Assembly (NCBI GenBank): GCA_016874675.1
Contig: VGTL01000011.1
Location: 1 to 52,687 of the forward strand
Direction of reading: 5' to 3'
DNA: 52,687 nt
Source: Methanobacteriota archaeon
GTDB lineage: Archaea > Thermoplasmatota > DTKX01 > VGTL01
The notes beneath the pieces are model-generated. The model saw only the letters and a program-made list of their open reading frames with translations. It was not told where the DNA came from and searched no databases. This document shows, in pieces, positions 46,321 through 52,687 of the stretch. Numbering within the stretch: the first letter of the stretch is position 1; the number at the start of each line of letters is the position of its first letter. The position numbers were made by a program, and so were the translations under genes.

Positions 46321-48651
46321 CTAAAGCCCCATCAGGTTCTCCTTTATCTTGTCCAGTTCCTTGAGCTTCCTCGCGACGAGCTCGTCGCGCTCGCCAAGGG
46401 ACTCCAAGCCCTTCTGGAGCTCCGCCTCGCGGGAGGCGAGCTCCTTCTCGCGGGACGAGAGAGCCTCCGCCCGCTTGGTGAGCTTGCCCTTGTCCGTTTT
46501 CAGCTCGGAAAGCTCCGAGCGCAGCTTCTCCTCGTCCTCGCGGACCTTCTTCTCGCGGGCGGAAAGCTCGGCCTGCTGGGTCTTGAGCGACACCAGCTCC
46601 GCCTTGGCCCGGCCCTCCACTTCGGCAAGCTCCCTGGCCCGCCGCTCGAGCTGCTTGCCCTGGCGATCCAGTCGGAGCTCCTCCTTCTCGAGCTCGCGGG
46701 AGTGCCGCTCCTGTTCGAGCTGCAGGTGCTCGGTATCGCGCACCGACTTCTCGTGGGCGGACCGGGCGGCGTCCAGTTCGGCCCGCCGGTGCTCCAGGGC
46801 CTTGCCCAGGGCAGCGAGCTCCTTCTCCTTTTTGGCGATGGCCTCCTGGGCCGCGCGGGCCTGGTCCCCGGAGCGCTGCCCGTCCTGCCGCTCCGCGGCC
46901 ACCTCGGCCCAGCCGTCCTCGACCTTCTTTTCGGCCCGGGCCAGGTCGCGCTCGCGCTTTCGGAGGTCGCGCTCGCGGGAGGCCAGGGCGGTCTCGAGCT
47001 TCTGCAGGCGCTCGGACTCGCGGGCGGCGTGCTTGGCCTTCCGGTCGGCGTCTGCCGCCTGGGAGGCCGACGCCTCCGCGAGATCCTCGGAGTCCCTGAC
47101 AGCGCGGGCCGCCCGCTCCTCGCGCTCGGCAAGCCCCGAGGCCAGGCGCTTGAGCTCGTCCTCCTTCGATAGCAGCCCGCGTGCCCGGTCGGCGAGCTCC
47201 TCCTCCTTGACCAGCACCTCGTCCTCCCGGTGCTTCAGCCCGGCCGCCCTGTCTTGGAGCTCGCGCTCGAGCTTGCCGAAGCGCTCCTTCAGGAGGTCGC
47301 AGTCGCGCCGGTCGGCGGCGAGCGCCGCCTCGCGCTTTGCTATGGAGGCCTCCTTCTGGGAGAGGTCCTTGCCGCTGACCTTCACCGCGTCCTGGAGCCC
47401 GGCGAGCTCGAGCTCCTGGCCCTCGAGAGCGCTCCTCTGCGCGTCCAGTTTGGACTCCTCGGCCCTGAGCCTGGCCCCCAGCGCCCGGAGCTCGTCGTCG
47501 GTCTTCTTGGCGGCGGCCTCCCGCCGCTCGAGCTCCCCGGCGGCCCGCAGGAGCTCGTTCTCGTGGGCGGCCATCTCCTTCTTCTCAGCGTCGAACCGGT
47601 CGAGGTCGGCGGCCAGGTCGCGCTCCTTGACGGAGACCTCCTCCTCCCTGGTCACGACGGCCTTCTCGCGGTCGAAGAGCTCCCGAAGCTTGCGGGAAAG
47701 CTCGGACTGGCCCCGGTTGAGCCCCTGGGATTCCTCCACGACGCGCTTCCAGAAGGCCTCGAGCTCCTGCTTCTCCCGGTTGAAGGCCTCGCGCTCGTGC
47801 CCGAGCTCTTCCCGCCGGTCCCCGAGCTCCGAGGCGCGCAGGTCGAGGGCGGCGCGCTCCTGCCTGAGGGCGGCCTCCCTCTTCGAGAGCTCCTCCCCGG
47901 CGTTGCGCACCTCCTCCTCGCGCTTGAGTATCTTCCACTCCTCGAGCTTCTTGTCATGGTCGTCGATTGCCGGGGCCTGGCCGGCGTCCTGGGCCGTCTT
48001 GAGCATCGCCAGGGAGCCCGCCTTTATCGCCTCGAGCTCCGACCGCGCCTGGCGCAGCTGCTCCTCGATGTCCGCCCGCTGCCGCCGCTCGCGCTCGAGC
48101 TCCAGCCGGGCGTCGCGGGTCCTCTCCCGCTCATCGACGCCGGCGGCGGCCGCCTTCCGGGCCGGCCTGCCCCCCGGCATGGGAGGTGCGGCGAGGGGCC
48201 CGGGCGCAGGGACGGGGCGCTCCCCGGCCTCGGCAGCCGGCTCATCAGGGGGGAGCGTTTCCTTGCGCGAGAGGGTTTCCATGAGGTTGCGCGGGTCGAG
48301 GTCGCCCTCGAGCCGGGACCCCGGGAAGGCCCTCACGAGGTGGTCGACGCTGATGCTGGACGACCTGTAGGCGTAGGTGCGGATCTCGACGCTGCACGCC
48401 GGGGCCATCGAGTCCTCGAGCAGCCGGGCGAGGGCCTCGCGGCCGTTGACCTCCCGGTCGGAGACATGGTTGGCGAGGGCCAGCGCGCCCTTGCGGATGA
48501 CCAGGGCGCCCTCGGACAGCGCCTGGTCCCTCTTCAGGGCGGTCCGGACGACCCCGCTGAACTGCTTTTCCTGAAGGTCCACGAGCACCCCGCGCAGCGC
48601 CCACGGACCTCCCCGGAGGCTCCTTTCCAACCGACCGCTTGGAAGCTTCAA
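46321..48651 (-). CDS. giant coiled-coil protein with N-terminal DUF2226-like domain
   Basis: A 776-aa protein. Residues 1 to about 125 (KLPSGRLERSLRGGPWALRGVLVDLQEKQFSGVVRTA, then EGALVIRKGALALANHV) are homologous to the N-terminal domain of the 42978 gene. A Pro/Ala linker (about 130-160) follows, then more than 600 residues of coiled coil (KREAALRQERAALDLRASEL, EKKVREDEEKLRSELSELK). The start is taken as the TTG at 48651, because KLPSGRL aligns with NLPRGKL at the GTG start of the homologue; a TTG at 48681 adds ten residues. The promoter is the AT-rich CGAAACTATA element at 48699-48722. Function unknown. Confidence 0.85.
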   Translation of the reverse strand: MKLPSGRLERSLRGGPWALRGVLVDLQEKQFSGVVRTALKRDQALSEGALVIRKGALALANHVSDREVNGREALARLLEDSMAPACSVEIRTYAYRSSSISVDHLVRAFPGSRLEGDLDPRNLMETLSRKETLPPDEPAAEAGERPVPAPGPLAAPPMPGGRPARKAAAAGVDERERTRDARLELERERRQRADIEEQLRQARSELEAIKAGSLAMLKTAQDAGQAPAIDDHDKKLEEWKILKREEEVRNAGEELSKREAALRQERAALDLRASELGDRREELGHEREAFNREKQELEAFWKRVVEESQGLNRGQSELSRKLRELFDREKAVVTREEEVSVKERDLAADLDRFDAEKKEMAAHENELLRAAGELERREAAAKKTDDELRALGARLRAEESKLDAQRSALEGQELELAGLQDAVKVSGKDLSQKEASIAKREAALAADRRDCDLLKERFGKLERELQDRAAGLKHREDEVLVKEEELADRARGLLSKEDELKRLASGLAEREERAARAVRDSEDLAEASASQAADADRKAKHAARESERLQKLETALASRERDLRKRERDLARAEKKVEDGWAEVAAERQDGQRSGDQARAAQEAIAKKEKELAALGKALEHRRAELDAARSAHEKSVRDTEHLQLEQERHSRELEKEELRLDRQGKQLERRARELAEVEGRAKAELVSLKTQQAELSAREKKVREDEEKLRSELSELKTDKGKLTKRAEALSSREKELASREAELQKGLESLGERDELVARKLKELDKIKENLMGL

Positions 48652-48698
48652 ACAATCAACCCCGGCAACGTGGCACGTCAATCAAGATAACCCTGGAA

Positions 48699-48722
48699 CA
48701 TATATAAAATTATATAGTTTCG
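48699..48722 (-). promoter_or_regulatory. promoter with CGAAACTATA box (second coiled-coil gene)
   Basis: Minus strand reads CGAAACTATATAATTTTATA followed by TATG. Its first ten bases match the promoter at 43017-43040. Predicted initiation is near 48680. Confidence 0.6.
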
Positions 48723-48773
48723 AAAACTGAAACCCCGGATGGCGGGAACCGGGGGCGCAGGGCCGCTCCCGGG

Positions 48774-48781
48774 GGTATAAA
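48774..48781 (+). promoter_or_regulatory. TATA box of the sequon-repeat protein gene
   Basis: GGTATAAAAG, about 50 bp before the TTG start at 48827; initiation is expected near 48803. Confidence 0.55.
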
Positions 48782-48826
48782 AGTAGATATCAGCCGGTTC
48801 CCATCGGGTTTCGAGGGTGCTGCCGC

Positions 48827-49798
48827 TTGCGCGTACTGGAGGCATGGCCGGCATTGCTGGCCCTGGTGGCCGTCGGGCTGTCGCCCGTACCGGCGTCGGG
48901 CGCCCTGGGCTTCACGGCCGCAGGCCACTCGCCCCAGGCTCCGGACCACGAGACCTTCACTACATTCCACGCGACGATCGGACTGGTCAACGACACTTAT
49001 ATCGTCGACGGGAACGCCACCAACGGCACCGCCACCAACGGCACCGGCACCAACGGCACCGCCACCAACGGCACCGGCACCAACGGCACCGGGACAAACG
49101 TTACCATCAACGTCACAGCCTGCCAGCTCGTCCTCGAGACGGGAGGCGGGCGAGGCGCCGCGGCCGAGGCCCGTCACAACATGACGCGATCGGGACCGCT
49201 GAACGATTTCGTCCTCTCCGCCGGACCCTGGCCTCCTGGTACGGAGGTGCCCTACAGGTTCGAGGCCACCCTATCCAACGGCACTGTCATCAGGTCCAAC
49301 TCCTCGCTGGTCCGGACGCCAGAGCTACTTGCGATAAAATGGCACCGCTCGGCGGAGGATGCAGCACCGCTCGCCCGCGGGCTCGGCCGGCCCCTTATGG
49401 TCCTGGTGTACTCCGGGTTCGACCGGGCGATCCGTTCTGTGGACGGGAGCCTCTCAGGCCCCTCCATTATCGACCTGAGCGCGGCGCTCGTCTGTGTCCG
49501 AATCGACAATGAGACCTCGCCCTCGTTCGGCCGCGAGCACCACCTGGGGCGGCTGCCAGTGCTGCTGTTCCTCAACGCGACCACCGGCAACGAGACGGGG
49601 CGCGTTGCGGACCCGCGAAACGGCGCTCTGGTCGAAAAGCAGATGCGGCACGTCCTCGGCCTGGGGCCCGCGCCCCGGCCCGCGGAAGGGGAGGCCCACG
49701 GGTACCGGCTGGAGGCGCTGGCCCTGGGCGCGGCGCTCGTCGCCGGACCGGTGGCGCTGCTGGTCCGCCTCCGCATGAAGAAGCGGCTCGAGCGCTGA
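48827..49798 (+). CDS. secreted, anchored protein with tandem N-glycosylation sequons and a thioredoxin-like region
   Basis: A 323-aa protein beginning at a TTG with GAGGGTG six bases before it. It has a signal peptide (MRVLEAWPALLALVAVGLSPVPASG). Residues about 63-92 are tandem pentamers of the type ATNGT/GTNGT, giving six or seven N-x-T sequons in a row. The region about 165-285 (LAIKWHRSAEDAAPLARGLGRPLMVLVYSGF... LPVLLFLNATTGNETGRVAD) looks like a thioredoxin fold but has no CxxC, so redox activity is unlikely. A transmembrane helix (about 295-315) and MKKRLER end the protein. It is probably a heavily glycosylated surface protein. The gene is divergent from the coiled-coil gene. Confidence 0.8.
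   Translation: MRVLEAWPALLALVAVGLSPVPASGALGFTAAGHSPQAPDHETFTTFHATIGLVNDTYIVDGNATNGTATNGTGTNGTATNGTGTNGTGTNVTINVTACQLVLETGGGRGAAAEARHNMTRSGPLNDFVLSAGPWPPGTEVPYRFEATLSNGTVIRSNSSLVRTPELLAIKWHRSAEDAAPLARGLGRPLMVLVYSGFDRAIRSVDGSLSGPSIIDLSAALVCVRIDNETSPSFGREHHLGRLPVLLFLNATTGNETGRVADPRNGALVEKQMRHVLGLGPAPRPAEGEAHGYRLEALALGAALVAGPVALLVRLRMKKRLER
49016..49104 (+). repeat. 15-bp tandem repeat encoding N-glycosylation sequons
   Basis: About five copies of GCC/GGC-ACC-AAC-GGC-ACC, the alternation of GCC and GGC giving ATNGT and GTNGT, followed by a diverged copy. It lies in the secreted protein gene. Confidence 0.85.
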
Positions 49799-49828
49799 GA
49801 TACGCGCATCCGCATACCCGGGGCGAAA

Positions 49829-49840
49829 TCCATAAATATG
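49829..49840 (+). promoter_or_regulatory. TATA box of the Gln-rich zinc-ribbon gene
   Basis: TCCATAAATATG, predicting a start near 49865 and a short leader with GGGGTGAT. Confidence 0.55.
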
Positions 49841-49889
49841 CAGGGCCTGATTTGGTCTCAATCGACGGAACATTGTCGGGGTGATACGG

Positions 49890-50654
49890 GTGTATTCTCA
49901 GCAACAACAGCCGGGAGCCCAGTCCCAGAACCAGGCGCAGCAGCAGAGCCCGCAGCAGCCCCAGCAGCAACAGTACCAGCAGCCCCAGCAACCGGCGACC
50001 CCGCCTGTCCCCCAGGGGCCCCAGAAGGACAGCGTCGTCGCGGACGAGTTCAAGAAATTCGTCCACTCGCAAACATGGCAGGTCCTCGGCCACGACGCGT
50101 CCGCCGGGAACCACCTCATCAAGCTCGCCCCGCCGGCGAACCGCAAGCTCTCCAAGGGCGATGTGAAGAAGGCGCAGATTACGATCAAGTCGATGGGGCC
50201 GCAGCCGGGCGCGACCGCCTTCGGCCCGAACTCCATCGAGGTAAGCATCAACACCGAGGAGAAGGCCGGGTTCTTCGGTTCCGACAGGAAGAGCTATCCC
50301 CTCTGGATGAACGTCGACGAGGAGGTGGACAATGCGATGCAGCCCACCCCCGGTCTGAAGGAGAAGGTCAGAAACATCTGCACCCAGGCGAAGATCTCCA
50401 TGCCCCCGGCACCGGCCCCGCCGCCCCAGCCGGCCCAACAGGAGCCGCCGCCTATCGCCACCGCACCGCCGCCCATACCGCAGGCGACGCCTTCACAGCC
50501 CCAGCCGCCGCCGCCGCCGATGCCCCAGACCGGCCAGGTCCAGCAGCCCCAGCCCCAGCAGTGGCTGCAAAAGCTCTGCCCCAACCCCAACTGCCAGGCG
50601 CCGAACGCCGCCAACTCCTCGACCTGCTACCGCTGCGGGTACAAGTTGGGCTGA
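49890..50654 (+). CDS. Gln/Pro-rich protein with a C-terminal zinc ribbon
   Basis: A 254-aa protein. Residues 1 to about 45 are almost only Gln, Pro and Ala (YSQQQQPGAQSQNQAQQQ), a prion-like low-complexity segment. A folded domain follows (about 45-165: DEFKKFVHSQTWQVLGHDASAGNHLIKLAPPANRKLSKGDVKKAQI, with SIEVSINTEEKAGFFGSDRKSYPLWMNVDEE). Next is a Pro/Gln linker (about 170-225) and a zinc ribbon with CPNPNC and CYRCG. I do not recognise the folded domain. The GTG at 49890 has GGGGTGAT just upstream, a near-perfect binding site; a GTG at 49881 is the alternative. Such composition suggests phase separation or multivalent binding; this is inference. Confidence 0.82.
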   Translation: MYSQQQQPGAQSQNQAQQQSPQQPQQQQYQQPQQPATPPVPQGPQKDSVVADEFKKFVHSQTWQVLGHDASAGNHLIKLAPPANRKLSKGDVKKAQITIKSMGPQPGATAFGPNSIEVSINTEEKAGFFGSDRKSYPLWMNVDEEVDNAMQPTPGLKEKVRNICTQAKISMPPAPAPPPQPAQQEPPPIATAPPPIPQATPSQPQPPPPPMPQTGQVQQPQPQQWLQKLCPNPNCQAPNAANSSTCYRCGYKLG

Positions 50655-50657
50655 GGA

Positions 50658-50853
50658 CGAAGGCGCAGGGCGCATGGCGCAAGGGACGAAGGCGCAAGGC
50701 GCAGGGCGGATGGCGCAGAAGATGAAGACGCAAGACACTGGGAGCAAGGGGGGAACGGCCAGACGAGGGCTCCACCCTGTTCCTTGCGCCTTGCCCCTTG
50801 CGCCTCAAGCCTTGTGCATTGCCCCTCGCGCCTTGCGCCCCGTGCCTCCGAAG
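50658..50853. repeat. inverted-repeat block L, directly before tiaS
   Basis: The left arm is GGCGCAGGG/GGCGCATGG/GGCGCAAGG (50661-50720). A long apex of about 55 bp (50722-50778) follows. The right arm is CCTTGCGCCTTGCCCC...GCCTCAAGCC (50779-50845). It ends only a few bases before the tiaS ribosome binding site. Confidence 0.85.
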
Positions 50854-50860
50854 TGATCGC

Positions 50861-52180
50861 ATGAACCGCGGCTTCTTCGTCGGCTTCGACGACACCGACA
50901 GCCCCCGGGGGCTCTGCACGACCTATCTTGCGACCGAGGTGCTGGAGGAGTTCCGGGACTTCGATATCATCGGCCACCCGGCACTGGTCCGCCTCAACCC
51001 CAACATCCCGTGGAAGACCCGGGGGAACGGGGCGGTCGCCATCCGGTTCGGGAAAGGCTCGGGCCGGCCGTTCCGCGTGGGCGTGTTCGGGAGCCGCCGG
51101 GTGATGGCCTACCCTCGCTCCGGCGTCTGCAGCCCCGACCTCGAGGAGCTCCTGGAACGGCTAGACCGGGTGGTGCTGGCCAATTCGGCCCGCGGCGAGA
51201 GGGCGACCAATCCCGCGGTCTTCATCTCCCTGGCGCGGCCCCCCGAGAGGCTGTACTGGAACGCCGTGCGGGAGCTCGTGCGGCCGGCGGAGGTGGTGCG
51301 CGAGCTCGAGGGCAGTCGGGGCTCCAGGTGGCTCTGGAGGACTCACAGGGGCCGCCGTGGCATAATCGGCGCCACCGCCGCGGTCGCCTGGACCGGCCGC
51401 CGGCGCACCTACGAGATCATCGCCTACCGGCAGAAGAGCCGATGGGGAACGCCCCGCAGGGTCGGCTGGGAGTCCGTGCGCGAGATGGACCGCCGCTTCC
51501 CGACCACCTTCAACAACATCGATGAGCCCAACCGCCACATCGTCATCTCCCCGCACAGCCCCTGCCCCGTCCTCTTCGGCATTCGGGCCACCTCGCCCCG
51601 GGAGCTCCCGCCCGCCGCGGCCGCGATCGAACCCGGAGAGCCCGCCGCCCGCTCGCTGCTGTTCATATCCAACCAGGGCACGGACGACCACCTCCGCAGG
51701 ACTCACGTCTGCGGCCTGCGGCCCTATGTCTCGGCCTGGCTGCGCGGCAGGGTCGTGGCCGCGCCGGTCTCCAGACCGGGCGGGCATGTCTTCTTCCGGT
51801 TGGCCGACCGCACCGGGTCCGTGGACTGCGCCGCATTCGAGCCGACCAAGGAGTTCCGGGGTCTGGTCCGCCGTCTCGTGCCGGGGGACCTCGTGGAGGC
51901 CCTCGGGGGCGTGCACCGCCGCCCCTTCACGGTCAACCTGGAGAAGCTCGCCGTGGTGCGGCCTGCAATTGTCACCACGGTCCGCAAACCCCGCTGCCCT
52001 TGCTGCGGGGCGGCCATGAGGTCGGCCGGGAGGGGGGCCGGTTACCGCTGCCGTCGCTGCCATGCGAGGGCCGGCGCCGAAGAGGCCGTGAGGTTGCCGC
52101 TCGCGCGTGACCTGGCGGGGGGCCTTTACGAGGTGCCGAAATGTGCCCGGCGGCACCTCAGCCGCCCTCTCGACAGATGA
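50861..52180 (+). CDS. tiaS: tRNA(Ile2) 2-agmatinylcytidine synthetase TiaS
   Basis: A 439-aa enzyme that ligates agmatine to C34 of the CAU anticodon of tRNA-Ile in an ATP-dependent reaction, so that it reads AUA. The N-terminus FFVGFDDTDSPRGLCTTYLATEVLEEF is the TiaS kinase-like signature; GNGAVAIRFG and ERATNPAVFISLARPPERLYWNAVRELV follow. An OB-fold region is at about residues 285-365 (RGRVVAAPVSRPGGHVFFRLADRTGSVDCAAFEPTKEFRG) and a zinc ribbon at the end (CPCCGAAM, YRCRRCHAR). AGTGATC before the ATG at 50861 is the binding site. A longer frame to 50798 is translated repeat. No separate TATA box is evident, so it may be cotranscribed with the upstream gene. Confidence 0.96.
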   Translation: MNRGFFVGFDDTDSPRGLCTTYLATEVLEEFRDFDIIGHPALVRLNPNIPWKTRGNGAVAIRFGKGSGRPFRVGVFGSRRVMAYPRSGVCSPDLEELLERLDRVVLANSARGERATNPAVFISLARPPERLYWNAVRELVRPAEVVRELEGSRGSRWLWRTHRGRRGIIGATAAVAWTGRRRTYEIIAYRQKSRWGTPRRVGWESVREMDRRFPTTFNNIDEPNRHIVISPHSPCPVLFGIRATSPRELPPAAAAIEPGEPAARSLLFISNQGTDDHLRRTHVCGLRPYVSAWLRGRVVAAPVSRPGGHVFFRLADRTGSVDCAAFEPTKEFRGLVRRLVPGDLVEALGGVHRRPFTVNLEKLAVVRPAIVTTVRKPRCPCCGAAMRSAGRGAGYRCRRCHARAGAEEAVRLPLARDLAGGLYEVPKCARRHLSRPLDR

Positions 52181-52185
52181 GGGGT

Positions 52186-52250
52186 GATTCATATAATGAT
52201 TCATATAATCATACCAACTATATAATTCTAAGAAAATATTATATATATGG
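52186..52250 (+). promoter_or_regulatory. AT-rich promoter with a tandem 12-bp repeat before the last gene
   Basis: GATTCATATAAT occurs twice in tandem at 52186-52209. AACTATATAATTCTA (52217-52231) and ATTATATATATGG (52238-52250) follow. The middle element resembles the AACTATATAATTTTA part of the 48699-48722 promoter. Confidence 0.5.
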
Positions 52251-52362
52251 AACCCATCGGGGCAAAAGGTAATTCCCCTGTCCAATTTAGAGCCCGGACC
52301 GACCCGCCCAGGCATGGACACAGGTTTCACTCAGTTCGAAATGAATACCGAGGTGGAATAAG

Positions 52363-52687
52363 ATGAAAGGCAAGGGTGCGATGTTCGTTGTGTTTTTGAT
52401 GGTGGCAGGCGTGTTCCACGCGGTCGCATCGCCCGCAGGCACGCCCGAGTTGCCTTCCGAAAGGAGCCTCCAGGCGGTCCTCCCCCAGGTCGCCGCCCGC
52501 CCCGAGTCTCCGGCGGCCCCCCAGCCAGGGCCTGCCCCGTCCGACACGGAACGCGCCGCCGCGGCCGTCCCGTCCGCCCCCGCTGACACGCCCGAGCCCC
52601 CCGTGCCGCTGCCCGCGCCCGGCGCCTCCGAGGGCGGCGCCGACGCAAGGATCGTCGTCATCTCCAACGCCACCAACATCACGCTGG
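52363..52687 (+). CDS. secreted protein, N-terminal part, runs off the window
   Basis: Translated by hand to the window edge, 108 codons with no stop. GAGGTGG lies eight bases before the ATG at 52363. The signal peptide is MKGKGAMFVVFLMVAGVFHAVASPAG, followed by a Pro/Ala-rich linker (about 35-92) and the start of a folded domain (ARIVVISNATNITL). The family cannot be told from this part. It has its own AT-rich promoter. Confidence 0.7.
   Translation, partial: MKGKGAMFVVFLMVAGVFHAVASPAGTPELPSERSLQAVLPQVAARPESPAAPQPGPAPSDTERAAAAVPSAPADTPEPPVPLPAPGASEGGADARIVVISNATNITL

Noticed and set aside
50798-50860. Upstream start for tiaS.
   Set aside because: The added residues are from the right arm of repeat block L, while the ATG at 50861 begins exactly at the conserved N-terminus with AGTGATC before it.
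1-52687. tRNA or rRNA genes.
   Set aside because: I looked for T-loop (GGTTCGAATCC-like) and rRNA signatures on both strands and found none; a short intron-containing tRNA could still be missed by eye.

Overview
The window is high-GC archaeal chromosome, most likely from an uncultured, GC-rich lineage of Thermoplasmatota. The archaeal markers are a proteasome beta subunit, the KH/beta-CASP termination nuclease aCPSF1 (FttA), TATA-binding protein, deoxyhypusine synthase, TiaS, the RNase P protein Rnp4 and TATA boxes about 25 bp before predicted transcript starts. The proteasome subunit has Glu at position 17 of the mature chain, as I recall for Thermoplasma. Ribosome binding sites of the GGAGGT/GGTGAT type and GTG or TTG starts are common. 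I saw no rRNA, tRNA or CRISPR array.

Layout. 1-4.0 kb (minus): a regulator cut by the window edge, a long FKBP isomerase with a histidine-rich tail, and two tandem UbiA-type prenyltransferases. 4.1-7.8 kb: a large secreted M6-like metalloprotease. 7.9-10.6 kb (plus): psmB and aCPSF1. 11-17 kb (minus): a zinc-binding membrane protein, deoxyhypusine synthase, and a DJ-1 / secreted protein / helical-repeat protein operon. 17.1 kb: a CBS protein. 17.6-22.2 kb (minus): a small coiled-coil protein, a probable polyphosphate operon (helical protein, stand-alone Ppx-type HD domain, CHAD), phosphoglycolate phosphatase and TBP. 22.6-31 kb: rnp4, a 43-residue CDGSH protein, tldD-tldE, thiC and gcvPA-gcvPB. 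31.3-33.7 kb: a Kelch surface-protein gene broken by one in-frame TGA. 33.8-35.3 kb: an IS110-type element.

35.4-48.7 kb is the most distinctive gene block. A MoxR-like ATPase and a VWA protein face a convergent series of four minus-strand coiled-coil proteins. Two of these share an N-terminal domain, and their promoters share an unusual sequence. 48.8-52.7 kb holds a secreted protein with tandem glycosylation sequons, a glutamine-rich zinc-ribbon protein, TiaS, and the start of another secreted protein.

Across all of this is a dense family of low-complexity inverted repeats, with about a dozen full copies and several halves. A purine arm built of 7- or 8-base units (GGCAGCAA, GGCAGAAA, GGCGCAA, GGGTGCC, GGGCAGC) is followed by a short apex and then the complementary pyrimidine arm. 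Several apices carry ACGAC-n-GTCGT. Pairs of distant copies share the same apex. Copies occur in every gene orientation, often just upstream of a TATA box, and two are translated within genes (M6 protease and TldE). I regard this repeat family as the strongest candidate for something undescribed here.
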